Shown here in pieces: positions 1-12,235 of a DNA stretch of 64,000 nucleotides. The stretch's first letter is position 1, and every line of letters begins with the position of its first letter. The stretch spans positions 3,257,501 to 3,321,500 of the forward strand of contig JACSYO010002159.1 of NCBI GenBank assembly GCA_016806645.1. The letters are read 5' to 3'. Both the position numbers and the translations under genes were made by a program. This stretch comes from Ophiodon elongatus (taxonomy: Eukaryota > Chordata > Actinopteri > Perciformes > Hexagrammidae). The notes beneath the pieces are model-generated. The model did no database searches and had not been told where the DNA came from. It saw only the letters and a list, made by a program, of their open reading frames with translations.

Positions 1-1326
1 AGTCGATTTAGAGCACAACTTTTTCCTAACTTCTACCAAGTGCTTTGAGTTCACAAAGTGTAACCATTAAAATGGTTCTCATGCTCAAAAGGTGGATATT
101 GAAGGGAAGTCAAATCAAATATGCTGGCAGTGAACATTTGGCATCGAGAGAATTATTTTTATTTTTTTGTCGACCCACAGAGAGGTTACACCCGAGGGAA
201 GACGATCTGAGGAAGCTGAAAAATGCTTTTCAGTTATCATCTTAAAAAATAAAATCTCCACCACTGATGTAGAAAAGATAAGACCAAACGATAATGCAGA
301 CCTATTGATGCTGCTACACTGTTTATTGATGTTTATGTGTATTCTGAAAATATGGTTACTGCTTTATTATTGTTACTATGGTTAGTTATTATTATTATTA
401 TTATTATTATTGCCATTAACCAATGTTATTTTTATCATCATCATTATTATTATAATCATAATATCATAATTTTCACAGTTTTTATGTACATTATGTATAT
501 TTTCCTTTCTTCTGAAGCATGTTGTGATGCATTTTTTGTATTAAAAGGAGCAATACCAAATTAAGTTAATAATAATAACAATAATATTAACAATAAGAAA
601 ACATGTTTTTCATGATTTTGATTCAAACTTAATCTAGGTGCCATTTTGTTTCCTACAAAACATATTTGCTACCGCACATTAGTTGTATACAAATATAATT
701 TCAGTGGACAGGGTTGTTGTGAGTAATGTTGGAGAACAAGAGTGTTTTGTAATAGTACAGTAACTCAGACGGACAAGGTGCTTCTCACTTATGCACAGCC
801 TGTCATTATTAATGAGTTGTATTAATTATTATATAATAAAAGTATGAATATTAATGCATTCTTCAGACAGCAGGGAGCTCCTGCCAGGAACCAAAAAGGG
901 CATACTGTATCAAACCCACAATTCTGACACGAAACGGTAAATTCTGTGTCGAGTTCTGACGAACGTTTTGCCTCAAAGACGTGATTTCTGGTTCCAGCTC
1001 AGTCTATGATCCGATTCAGTCGTTGGCACCAGTCACTAAAGAAGGACTAGTTCATAGAGACTTAAGGGGGAGAGAGAGAGAGACAGAAAGGGCTCACAGA
1101 CAGCAGAGATCGGCAGATGCGGGAGGAAGAACAAGAGACCGAGAGCATCTGTCTACTTTGCTCCCAGCAGAAAGATGTTTGTCACCACAAGCTGCTCAAC
1201 ACGAAACTAGTCGCCAATTACAGTTAATGGCAAAACCAAGCATCTGCTCAGATTACATTGTTGTTTCATCCCCCCCCTCAGAGGCAGAAGCAGGGGTGGA
1301 AATTGACTAATTTAAGGTGTGCCTGA
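1..1326. other. AT-rich non-coding sequence
   Basis: It contains a short (TTA)n run near 386-411 and ATA-rich stretches. The small open frames have no recognisable content. I see no gene. Confidence 0.6.
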
Positions 1327-1327
1327 C

Positions 1328-1398
<71 letters not shown>
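1327..1398 (+). repeat. (CA)n microsatellite
   Basis: An essentially pure CA tract of about 35 units, after a short CCCC run and ending at CACGAAAG. Confidence 0.97.
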
Positions 1399-1400
<2 letters not shown>

Positions 1401-2900
1401 AAGTTTAGGGTCCCGTGGTATACTTTCCATTTCTGGCCAGAAAACTACTTGTTAGATTGAGCCATAAACAACAAGAACGGAGACCATTGCAGCCAACAAG
1501 AAGCAGCACACTGACTGACGTTATTTAACTCTTCAACTGCCATTTTGGTAATGTTAAAAATCACACTTTGGCTTTATCAAAACAAATGTATTAAGACTGA
1601 AACAAGTCAGGCAATCAGAGCGGTTTCACTGTCAATTGCTGATTTTGAGTGTGGGACATTTAGTCTAATTAATAGATTGTTAGACTGCACTGCGACTGTT
1701 GATTAGGCAATTAACAAAGCGCTAATTGGCCATCAGATACGGCCATTACAAAGTCAGCATGAGAAGCACCACAAGACATTAACTGTGATGCACAACCAGA
1801 AAAGGGAGAGGAGAGACACGCAGGCAGTCACATGTTGTTATCCGTCCAGACAGGGGAATTCCAAAAGACGTGCCGAGACCTATGAAATAAAACTTTTTGG
1901 AACTTCCATAATGTCTGTTAAGACTGCAGGTGGATACAGTACATTTATCTTGCAGAGGTTTTTTTCGGGCTTCTGTTACAAGGAGACGAGCGTCGTCGGT
2001 CACTTCTTCTATTCTGCGTTCCTGGTATCCAAGATTTTAGAGTCAGCTGTCATTTAAAAAGGTTACTTGTTGGGAGATTTACCTCAGAAGACGAACACTG
2101 AGAAAACGTGGATTGTGTGAATAGAAAGATTTTAAGAGCGATTTACAAGACTTGATGTTCTGAGTTCAGTTGAAAGTGAAGATGACTGTCAGCGTGGCTA
2201 ACGGTTACCCTTTTATCTCGTAAAAGCTTCTTTTAGAAAAGCAGCCTGTAGTCATCTCATGAACACGAACGCATCGTTTCACACCGTTTCTTGGCACATT
2301 CTCAACACCTCACACTGCAATTTGTCACGACTGACGAGCAATGAGAGTCTGAATGAGGTTAAAAGAGCATAAAGGACAATTACAAATCAAGAGAGTATTT
2401 TTGGTTTTTGAAGTGGTCGCTAATGAGGGAACGGCAGCTGATGTGAAGGGGATGGCGTGACACACAGCTAGAATAATACTGACCTTCAATTATGCAAAAG
2501 AGAAAAAAAAGTCAGTCTTTGGTGGAAAGAGTCTTTTTTACAGAATTTAATTTATATGAACCAAAAACATGAAATTATACATTGCCATGAAAACGGATAA
2601 ATGTATTGCTCCAATGTTTCTGCTCCGCTTCGTTTACACGCCACAAAACAGAAACATTGTACTCACATAATGGCTTCCTACTCTCAAAGGGGGGAAAGAA
2701 AATGAGCCATATGGTAATGTGTTTCTCCCCCTCTCTCTTAGTTTCTGCTCCTCTTTCTCTCTCCCTCCCTCGCTTGTAATCAGTACCTCTTTATTCTCCC
2801 CGAGCTTCCCGTCTTCTCACCAATCTCATCTGCAGTATCTCTCGTCCGATTTTGTTTTTCTCTGCTTTCGGCCGTTCTCCCTCATTCCCCACCGCTCCAG

Positions 2901-2972
<72 letters not shown>

Positions 2973-4646
2973 CGAGCAACTCCCAACAGTGCGGAGATGA
3001 GTTCACACTCATTTTTGCTCGTAACAACTCTCACTCCTGGCAACATCTCATGATGTTCTTTAGCATATAAATCTGACATCTCTCCCTTTCAAAGTGCTTT
3101 CAATCTTTCCATACGCAGAGTGCACTCGTGCAAGAGGTCGGCTTCACACTGCCATGCCTGCAGTGCCTCGATGTCAGCGGTTTATCTTTATGTCAGCTTG
3201 TATGTTTAATAGATGCCATTTTAAGGATATGTCCAAGTGCTGTCACAGAATATTAATTGACTTTGTTGATGCGCACTTAACTCTTCTTTTATGTGTACGG
3301 GCAAAGCCGGGCTCAAAATAACTTCACAGCTACTGTTTACCCCCCCCCCACCCCCCCCTCCCCTTCAGTGTGCCTTTATAACATTGATCTAATGATGATT
3401 TTAACCGTTTGAGCTATTAATAGAGTGCATCGCGTGTGTCTCTGGGTTAAGGGAAGGGATGGAGGCAGAGAAGAGGCAGCATTAAGGAGAGGATGCATTT
3501 TACATTACACCTCGGTGAAATCATACACATGGGCCGTGAAATAATCAATCTGCGGGGGGATCTTTTGGAGGGCGCGGGCTTCCAAAGATGCCCCGTCTCG
3601 AGGCTCGGGGTCATCAGTTTTGGACCAGAAGCCAGGAGGGGCTGAGATGATAACTCATTGTATTATGTATTGGCTCCAATACATGGTTACCAGTCTTTCA
3701 GTGTATCTGCCGTCGCCACACTTAGCCTCCCCATATGAGTCCTAAAAAAGTAATGAAGATGATGAAAAAAAAAAGATTTCGCCTGCTGCTTTCACAGAAA
3801 CACAATGCTTTCTCTCCCTTTAAGAATACATTTTAGTAATAAAAAAAACAAAAAAACAAACAGCACTCCTCTTCCACTCCTCATACTGTATCTACCCTCT
3901 TCCCACGATAGATGATGGTCTCACCTCAGGACATTCAAGACAATGTCCCCGTTCTGCAGGGAGATAGCACCATTACTTGCCTACTGCGGAGAGGGGGGGA
4001 GGGAAACAGGAATTTAATCTCCTTTTAAAGCCTGGTGAGTCATCCTAGCAAGAGTGTTTGTTGTTTTCTTTATTCCTGAGTGAGACGTGCAGATCCACTG
4101 GGAGCAAGAAAAACCCACTCTGACCTTTTACTAAAAAGGCATGCCTTTTGGTTTGCTTTTTCCTCTGGTGCATTCACACAGGCAAAATAGCCCGTCACAC
4201 CCCCACCTAACCCCCCACCTAACCCCCCCCTCCCCCTCCGTCGACTTAAGAAAAAAAAAAATGTTTCCGACAAAATTACAATAAAGAAATAGCATATCCT
4301 TTGCTGGCTGACTGTTGTGACAGGTGGTATTTTTTTTCCTTGATGCTGCACACTAATATTAGACGGGATGGAGAAAGATGAAAGCTAAAGGCTGGTGGTG
4401 AGACAGATTGCACCAAAAATACACATTCAAATTGTAGCTAATTTTACAGTACATGAAATATGTCAAGGGAAGAGGAAATGGACAAACGACAATCGGGACT
4501 TACATTAAGTCGTGTCACTTGTCTCATGACGGAGCACTGATTGTCATCCATCGAGTGCTGCTGTTTAGCACTTCTATGTGTTAAGCTCATTTACTGAGAA
4601 ATCCCCTGGCAATGCATTAAGAGAGAGACTGGGTTTGGGTTTGGGG
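1399..4646. other. non-coding sequence
   Basis: Apart from the GT tract at 2904-2971, this holds poly-C runs near 3341-3362 and 4200-4232 and A runs near 3770 and 3840. Small frames do not resemble proteins. Confidence 0.6.
2904..2971 (+). repeat. (GT)n microsatellite
   Basis: A pure GT tract of 34 units between CCAGAGA and TTCGAGC. Cys/Val or Thr/His frames through it are artefacts. Confidence 0.97.
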
Positions 4647-4648
4647 GT

Positions 4649-4704
<56 letters not shown>
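4647..4704 (+). repeat. (GT)n microsatellite
   Basis: A GT tract of about 29 units with one GTAT interruption near its start. Confidence 0.95.
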
Positions 4705-4706
<2 letters not shown>

Positions 4707-5599
4707 AGATATACGTCAACCTCTGCTCTTGACCTGTGTTGCAGGCAGGGTGGCATATCTGCAGCAGGAAGAGCAGCTCCAGTGATCTCGCTCATTGTTC
4801 GTTCACCATATCAATTTAATTAAATGCCATTGATTCCACAGTCACTCCTCTCCAGCTGTCTTTTGTGTCCTGCTCCCTTCAGAACCAGCTAAGTCCTTTT
4901 TAAACTGCACCCCAGCTCAGCGCAACATGTAGGAGCTTCTCACCGTCTGTCCTTTAGCCGTTTATCTTCTGCAGTTCATTAGAACAAGAGTGGGCCGACT
5001 TAAGCTCAGAGCAGGATGGGTTAAAACGTGCTGGGGGGGGGGGGGTGTAATTGTAAACTAGGCTCATGATCACTTTATCTTAACTTTAAATTAGTTGGGA
5101 ACAACCGCTTTCCCAACAAGATAAGCTTTGGTTTTTGGCGACCTTTGGATTCTACCGACCTTTTCCCATAGTGCTACAATCACACCATACTAAATAACTA
5201 TTCTGCCCTCAGTGCAGTGTAATAATGAACAATGAGGATATTCGATATTGGCTCAGGTCTGCAGCAAATTGAGTGCCGTCTTGCTGATAATTGTAATGAA
5301 TATCAAGTAGGCTGAATCTATTCAAATATGTGAATTAGGCTAAAACGAATGTCCCCAGCACCTACAATACCCTTGTTTGTAGTCTTACTGGGAGTTCAAG
5401 GTCAAAATACATTTATTCAACAAAATCTCTTCAACCCAATTAAGCACAAAGACCGGATACAGGGGGAAACAGCCATCCTGTCAAAAGAGTAGAAATACAC
5501 CTCCCAACAACTTTCAAATTGTACATTTTTACATGCTCATCTATTTATTTAGCGAGTTATTCATGCTTTTTTGATCCGAATTAAATCGCAAAGACAGCT
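4705..5599. other. non-coding sequence
   Basis: A run of about 13 G lies near 5033-5045. I see nothing else that can be named. Confidence 0.6.
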
Positions 5600-6000
5600 A
5601 CTTTACAATAAGAACAAGACTTCCGAGGAGCTGTGTCCAAAGCCCCTGTGCTTAGCACCTCCTGAGAACAGCCACTGTCCAATCCATCGTTAGCAACTGT
5701 TACTAGGAGCATTCTTGTTCCTGACACTGTTGCATTTGGACCGGTGAGCCTTTCCCTGGATTTTAATGGCCTCGTTATTCACAATATTGAGCCGACAAAT
5801 TATACTCTGAATGCAGTTCTCAAATGCATATTTCAGTATATTCTGTCCACTTTTCTCCGATATTTCAGTACTAATATTCCTGAAATCTGATCTTATCTCA
5901 TGGATAGTGTTGAAAACAGCATATTGAAATGCAGGGTGCGAAAGCTTGTCGGGGCTAGCAACAGTAATGAAGAGGGGAGGGGCTAAGCGAAGGGTCAATG
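5600..6000 (-). other. unassigned open frame, possible repeat remnant
   Basis: A minus-strand frame of 102 residues (5998-5690) reads SEKSGQNILKYAFENCIQSI and KIQGKAHRSKCNSVRNK. It is not low-complexity and looks more protein-like than other chance frames here. However, I do not recognise it, and it has no clear splice sites. A transposon-derived fragment is plausible. Confidence 0.25.
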
Positions 6001-6060
6001 ATTATGTTTATACTACTAAATCACATTATTTAAGATTAGGGAAAGATTTTGTTTGGTTAA

Positions 6061-6271
6061 AACTATAGTTTAACATTTTGGGATATATACGTTTATTTGC
6101 TTTCTTGTCAAAAGTTGGATGAGAAGATTGTTACTACTCATATATGTCTGTTAAATATGAAGCTAAAGCCAGCAGCTGATTAGCTCAGCTTAGCATAAAG
6201 GCTGGAAAAGGGGAAACGGCTAGCCTCTCTCGACGGGAAAATGCATATTGCCAAATTGTCAAACTATTCCT
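6061..6271 (+). mobile_element. short MITE of the TTAGCTCAGCTTAGCATAAA-type teleost family
   Basis: The ends are inverted repeats: the left ATAGTTTAACATTTTGGGAT (from 6065) pairs imperfectly with the right end finishing CAAACTATTCC at 6270. The interior has the family landmarks TTGGATGAGAAGAT, AATATGAAGCTAAAGCCAGC and TTAGCTCAGCTTAGCATAAA. It is a compact, probably internally deleted copy. Other copies are at about 44450, 51810-52140 and 60085. Confidence 0.65.
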
Positions 6272-7477
6272 TTACTGTCTAGCTATTTTGGTGAGTTGAG
6301 ATTTTGAGGTGTTGAAAGGCATCTGTGACTGAGCCAGGAAGGCGGTTTCCCTCCGCTTCCAATGTTTGTGCTAAGCTCGGCTTAACAGCTACCTCTGTTC
6401 AGAACACAGAGGTAACGCCAACAAGCATATTTCCCAACGACAACAACAATGAAAGAGTATTTCTTGAAAGGAAATCTTGATGTATCCTCCTATAGACAGG
6501 CTCAAAAGTTCATTCAATGGTTTGTACGCAGAAATATCTCTCTGCTGCTCCTCTAAAAAGGAAAACCACTAACTCAGTTTCATTCCATATCAGTGTCCGT
6601 ATCGGCAGCAGCATTCAGTAACCATGTGACAATGCAACTAGTGGAGCTTAAGTTGTGAAGTCCTTGTTCTAGCCCCCACATGACTGATGCCATGGGCAGG
6701 ACAATCTCCTCCATCAAAAGGGAAAGATTGAGCTGTGGTTTACAGGGATTGAGCCCACACTGCAGGGGAAATCATGTATTCATGATATTTATATTTTCGG
6801 TGTTGCCGTGTCATTTCTGCCTTATAACTGGTGGCAAGTCAATTTTTTTTTTTTTTTCCCCTCAAACACGCCGCCTTCTCCCTCCAAATGCAATTCAGTC
6901 AGTGTCGTGGTTGGAGGGTATTTGAAATTAACTCCTCAGAGGCCCTGCTTAGGAAATAAAATTGCCTTGGCTATGGCCTTTTGTCACGTAGCTCCACCGT
7001 GCATATTAATAATAAGTGGCACGTGGCGTAGCGCTGCAGGATTCGCACAGACTAATCAGACTCGCTCCACACATTCGCCGACTCTTTCCTGCCCGTTGTC
7101 TTATTAGCCTGCCCTTATTCTCTGTTCCTGTGACGGTCCTACAAGAGTCGATCACTATTAATATGGTTGTTACATTTGTTTCAGTTTTCACGAGTATGCT
7201 AAAGGCTCAATTATTACAAATGCTTTATAAATCATTTCTTAGAAGAGGAATATATTTAGTGGCAACTTTACTGAAACTTTACAGCCTCCTCGAGGATTCT
7301 TCAACTCTGCTCTTCTAGGAGTAAATGGACTGATCATAAAGCTGCAATATTTACAAAACTGAATGTAAAAACAGCAAATAATGCCTGACAAATGTCACTG
7401 GTGGCAAGTTGTAATTCAAACTGCAAATTTTTTTTTAAAACTCACTCTGGAGGACATGGGTGTTACTTCCCTAATAT
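6272..7477. other. non-coding sequence left of Rex3 copy A
   Basis: A T run lies near 6842-6857. Overlapping short frames at 6680-7318 match nothing known. Confidence 0.6.
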
Positions 7478-7724
7478 CCATCCCTTTTCAGCTGCTTATC
7501 CGAAGTCGGGTCGCGGTGGCAGCAGGCCCAGCAGGCTTCCCTCTGAACCGCAACATTTTCCAGCTCATTCCGGGGGATCCCGAGGCGTTCCCAGGCCAGC
7601 TGGGAGATGTAATCCCTCCAGCATGTTCTGGGTCTTCCCCGGGGTCTCCTATTAGTTGGGCGTGCCCGGAAAACCTCAAGTGGGAGGCGGCCAGGAGGCA
7701 TCCTGATTAGATGCCCAAACCACC

Positions 7725-8348
7725 TCAGCTGACACGACAGAGTAGGGCCTCAACTCCAAGTTCCCTCCTGATGTCCGAGCTCCTTACCCTATCTCTAAGG
7801 CTAAGCCCGGCCGCGCTACGGAGGAAACTCATTTTGGCAGCTTGTATCCGAGACCTCGTTCTTTCGGTCACGACCCAGAGTTCGTGACCATAGGTGAGGG
7901 TCGGAACGTAGACCATTCGGTAAATTGAGAGCTTCGTCTTCCAGCTCAGCTTCCTCTTCACCAAGACTGTCCGGTGCAGCGCCTGTTTCACTGCTGCAGC
8001 CGCACCGATCCGTCGGTCGATCTCCCGCTCCATCTTACCCTCACTCATGAACAAGACCCCGAGATATTTGAACTCCTTCGCTTGAGGTAGGCACTCCGTC
8101 CCCACCTGGAGGGAGCAATCCACCGGTTTCCGGCAGAGCACCATGGCCTCAGATTTGGAGGTGCTTACGCTCATCCCCGCCGCTTCACACTCGGCTGCAA
8201 AACGCCCCAGTGAATGCTGGAGGTCATGGTCCGAGGAGGCCAACAGGACCACATCATCTGCGAACAGCAGAGAGGCGATCCTGAGACCTCCGAACCCGAC
8301 GTTCTCCTCCCCCCGGCTGAGCCTAGATATCCTGTCCATGAAAGTCAC
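7725..8348 (-). pseudogene. Rex3 copy A reverse transcriptase fragment (palm, FADD box)
   Basis: This is the longest uninterrupted part of the Rex3 copy A polymerase, 207 residues. It begins at MTFMDRISRLS and contains the catalytic FADD at residues 29-32, followed by SKSEAMVL (64-71), EFKYLGVLF and ELWVVTERTRSRIQA. It ends early at CRVS because a small deletion near 7730 shifts the frame before the expected SQLRWFGH-type block. It lies in the same frame as the upstream fragment 8834-8409, but stops near 8400 separate them. It is a dead fragment, not a host gene. Confidence 0.85.
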
Positions 8349-8408
8349 GAACAGGACCGGTAATAAAGGGCAGCCCTGGCGGAGGCCAACACCGGGAACG
8401 TGCCTGAC

Positions 8409-8834
8409 TTATTTACTTATTGCCAAGAATACGAACACAGCTTCTACTGCAGTCGTATAGAGACCAGATGGCCCGTTGTAAAGGGTCCGGCACCCCATAC
8501 TCACGCAGCACCCCCCACAAAAACCCTGAGGGACCCGGTCGAAAGCCTCCTCCAAGTCCACAAAGCACCGGCAGACTGGTTGGGCAAACTCCCAGGACCC
8601 CTCCAGCAGTCTTGCGAGGGTAAAGAGCTGGTCCACTGTTCCACGACCGGGACGGAATCCGCACTGCTCCTCTTGAAACCGAGGTTCGACAAACGGTCGG
8701 AGCCTCCTTTCCAGCACCCTGGCATAAGCTTTCCCCGGGAGGATGAGTAGTGTGATAGCCCGATAGTTCGAGCACACTCTCTGCCACCCCAGTCTGCCAG
8801 TCCATGGGCACTGTTCCTGACCCCCATGCGACAT
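8409..8834 (-). pseudogene. Rex3 copy A reverse transcriptase fragment (motif A region)
   Basis: This frame carries the N-terminal part of the reverse transcriptase: NYRAITLLILPGKAYARVLE, CGFRPGRGTVDQLFTLARLL and the motif A stretch FVDLEEAFDRVPQG. Its carboxyl end degenerates into sequence with no match to the family (VFVFLAISK), close to the stop codons near 8400. It belongs to Rex3 copy A. Confidence 0.8.
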
Positions 8835-9363
8835 TGAAAAGGCGTGTCAGTCAAGACAGCCCAACAATGTCCAGCGCCTTCAGCATCTCAGGGCGGATCT
8901 CATCCACCCCCCCACGCCTTGCCACCAAGGAGCTTTTTGGCTACCTTAGTGGCCTCCTCCAGGGATATGGGTGCGTCTTCAGGTGCTGCCTCCTCTCTAG
9001 AGGACATGTTGGTCGGGTTTAGGAGTTCCTAAAAGTGCTCTTTCCACCGCCCGACGATGTACTCCGTCCGGGTCAGCAGCTCCCCCCACCCCCGCTGAGA
9101 ACAGCCTGGGGTAGGCTTCACTAACATGGACTAAATCAAGACACTTTTCAGCAACAATCATCTCAGGAGACAGCTTCGACTAATTGCTCATATTTCATCA
9201 TGACTGAGCACAACAGTAAGTAAGCAATTTGTCAGCGTAGGAAGTAGACTGCAGGCAGTGAATGCAAAGAACGCTACCTCGTGTGTAATATGAAATCCCT
9301 TGCCATGAGTTTACAAGTAGTGAGAGATAATTATCTGTCACCAAAAAAGCTTCTAAATAACAT

Positions 9364-9425
9364 AGTTCCGAATGGAAACTTCTGCAGACTTCCTTGAAAG
9401 TCTGCAGAAGTTTCCATTCGGAACT
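9364..9425. repeat. perfect 28-bp inverted repeat with 6-base loop
   Basis: The left arm at 9364-9391 is exactly complementary to the right arm at 9398-9425, with loop CCTTGA. The arms include TTCTGCAGACTT and its complement. Such a perfect long stem in non-coding sequence suggests recent origin: a snap-back duplication, the remains of a foldback element, or an assembly or cloning artefact. A small-RNA hairpin is possible, but there is nothing else to support it. Confidence 0.9.
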
Positions 9426-10639
9426 TCTCAGAATTATGCTTTTACAGTGGAAACATGTCAGGACGGCAGCTAATTATTATTTTCACTATTAATTAATATT
9501 GTAGAAGCCATTAGTTATGTATGTGTATCATAGGTTTGAATGTGGAGCCTCTCTCAGGTTGACCACAGGTGGCAGTGTGTATTAGTGTGGCAGGTAGTTT
9601 ATATATGGGGCACAGGTGCAACTGACAGATGTAATGATGCATGGGTGACGGGGAGATCGCACGGTTTTTACCACAAACAAGACACACCAGAGGGAGACCA
9701 GAAATCTAATAGATATCAAGTTGTATTGTCAGTTGTGAACTGTAATTAAACGGGAACCTCACCCAAAGATACGAACGGCCTGGAATCTCTTTGTAAAAGC
9801 GAGTAAGGAACAGGATCTTCTCCCGCACCCAGCCGAGTGGCTAGTCACGGAAATCAGTCACGATAAATATGTTGTTCATTTTCAACTAAAAGGGTTCCAA
9901 ACAGCTATAGATTTATTATGATGTTTAGATATGAAAACAATTGAATCCTGTTACTATTCTAACTCATTGTACCCTGAAATAAATTACAAAATGTACCCAA
10001 AACACTTAAAAAATATGCAACTCAACTGTATACTACTTACTGTTCTACTACAGAGGAAAACATTGTCGTACAACATTTACCTAAAAAATAAATGTTACCG
10101 GTTACGTTGCAGATTCAGATTCGACTGTAATAATTGAAACGTGGTGCATTATTATTCATTAAACCATCCTGCATCATATTAGAATTAAAAGCTCCACCTT
10201 GAATAGATTTTTAAGTTAAGTACATTGTGCTGATAATGCCTCTCTTTCACTCTTACTTGAAGTAGGTAAAACATTTGAGTGCAAGACTTTTACTGTGTGG
10301 TACTAATAGTTTTATGATTAAAAGTTTTACATGAGAAACATTTTAGTACTTCTTCTATCACTGTTGATACCACCATTCCCAGTTACAGAAAGGGTGAAAA
10401 GTAAAGCAAGACAGAATTTGGAAGTGGAAGTATTTTGCCGGTGCAATGGCAGAGTGGCACAGTTCCTGTATGTATGCATCCTCTCGGGCTTGTTGACTCC
10501 AGGGAAGTGAGGAATAGTTTGATTGGAACGTTTTCCAGCATTCATGTGCGTTAGCAGGTTAAATCCAGAATCCACCAGCAAACGTGAACTGCAGTCAGTG
10601 AGCCACTGTCTGCTCGTTGTGGACAACATGTTTGACTGC

Positions 10640-10860
10640 AGAGCTCCGGAGCTCCGCCCCCTGCTGCTGCATAGATTGTTTCTTCAAAACGTATTAATAT
10701 TGAACGTGTCTTGTGTCCTCATTGCATCAAATTTGACACTCCACCCCCTTGGGTCTCTAGAAAAAACACCCACCAAGTGTGAAGTAAGTCAGATGAGCAG
10801 TTCTCGAGATATGTGAAGAACACACAGACCGACGGACAGAGATATGTTGCTGCTCGTGCG
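10640..10860 (+). repeat. probable dispersed repeat with GACGGACAGA end
   Basis: The stretch GAGCTCCGCCCCCTGCTG, later AGTTCTCGAGATATGTGAAG and CAGACCGACGGACAGAG, resembles a common fish repeat that ends in CAGACRGACAGACAGA-type sequence. Limits and class are uncertain. Confidence 0.4.
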
Positions 10861-12055
10861 AACGTCAGTATGTTACACGGGTCATAATTCCCTCTCAAAT
10901 ATCGATCTTATATTGCCATGAAAAGATCTCCTTCGAACAATTCAATTGTTTCTCGCCAAAAACGACATTTTACAAGATTACAATCGAACACATCATGATG
11001 GAGTTATAATTTATGTTCGCACAATACTCATTTTACTTAAAAACAAAAAACAAAAAAACAATGTTAGTTTTTTTCAACTCTTTACAGCAATTGAAACATG
11101 TGAAATATGCTAAAAGTGTTGCAATGTTTTCTCAGATATTTGCTTTCTTGAGTCTTGGCAAAAAATTAAAAAGAACAAAAGAAAATCCTCTTTACTTGAC
11201 TTAACACAAAAAAAAAAGTCGGTCTCAGCCTCTAAGACGATAAAAGGCTCAAACACATTATTTCCCACAGTCTTTAGGAGAGCTATTTTTGCGAGAGCAA
11301 AGCTAAGAAAATAATGTAACACAATCTGAAATGAATCTCCACTGCGAGCGCTCACTCTCTGCTGGATGCATGCATGAGAGGAAAGATGAACATTATTCCA
11401 CCATGCACTCCGTCCTGATGCTCCACTTAGTGTGTGTCTCTCTCACAGGAGGCAGCAACACCACAGAGAAACAAGACTGAGGAAAAAGAACAAAATAAGA
11501 GAAAGAAATAAAAGGACAAATTACTGTTAACATCAGTGTGAAATATGAAATTGAAGTTATCTCGGCTTCTCTCAGTCCCACGGTGCAGGGACATCGGGAA
11601 AAAAGCCAAAGAGAAATACAAAACGCTCACACTACTTACAAATAATACTTCTCTTAAAGTCCTTAGATTGTGAAGACTATTGTACTGTTTGTGTCTTTTT
11701 TACTGAGATTGTTTCTTAGCTGAAATGTATTATGGAACAGATCCACATGGGACATCAGAGCCAAGGAAACAAACTTGAGAAATTCATGCAGAGTACAGGC
11801 TTTGCTGGACTTTTTTGGACTTAAAAGCTATTTTATGCAAAATCCTTCATTACCTCTTACGGCCGTGACTGAACCAGGAAGTGGAAGCTGTGGAGGATGT
11901 TTACAACAAGCAGTTTGGGTTATAACTTACTGTTACCTTTGTTTTCTCTTCCAGATCAATGACTAACCTCAGGGTTTCTTTTCAACCCATTTGATTTTTT
12001 AGGGAGAGTTTAAATATTTGCGTAATGCATCTTTCTTCTGATGGTTTGTTTATCG

Positions 12056-12235
12056 TGCTGCAACAATGAATCGATTAGCGGATCAACGACAAAGTAATTC
12101 ACAACATTGCAATAATCAATTGAATGATTAAAATCATTTATCAAGCCAAATTATGAACATTTGCAGGGTTTAGCTGTACTCCAATGTGGGGATTTGCTTG
12201 TTTAATATCAATGTGAATTGACTATCTCCATGTTT
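12056..12235. repeat. diverged copy of the CAACAATGAATCGATTA-type MITE family
   Basis: The words GCTGCAACAATGAATCGATTA and GTGGGGATTTGCTTGTTT, with many ATTGAATGATTAAAATC-like stretches, fit a partial copy of the family at 15095-15390. It is diverged and non-coding, with approximate limits. A smaller trace is visible near 13088-13165. Confidence 0.45.

Larger units (their letters stand above)
7478..9110 (-). mobile_element. Rex3 non-LTR retrotransposon copy A, 5'-truncated and broken
   Basis: This is a degenerate Rex3 element (RTE clade), with its 3' end at the left. Identification rests on a match, with one mismatch, to the conserved Rex3 block containing AAAGGGCAGCCCTG at about 8366-8379, and on the encoded protein. 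In minus-strand order, the reverse transcriptase shows CGFRPGRGTVDQLFTLAR and motif A, FVDLEEAFDRVP (frame 8834-8409). Next come the catalytic FADDVV and the EFKYLGVLF and TYGHELWV blocks (frame 8348-7725). Last is the C-terminal GRRPRGRPRT-type block, here NRRPRGRPRT (frame 7701-7471). The apurinic endonuclease part is absent, so the copy is 5'-truncated. Stop codons near 8400 and a small deletion with frameshift near 7730 show that it cannot code for a working enzyme. The right boundary is approximate. Confidence 0.9.
9111..12055. other. non-coding sequence with hairpin and one repeat
   Basis: Besides the hairpin at 9364-9425 and the probable repeat near 10640-10860, there is nothing identifiable. 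Small frames (such as 10523-10816) have no family resemblance. Confidence 0.55.

Noticed and set aside
2719..3079. Cys/Val and Thr/His repeat frames here and at other CA/GT tracts
   Set aside because: They are microsatellite artefacts open in all frames.
8143..9032. Plus-strand frames across Rex3 copy A
   Set aside because: The conserved Rex3 polymerase is on the minus strand; these are its antisense shadows.
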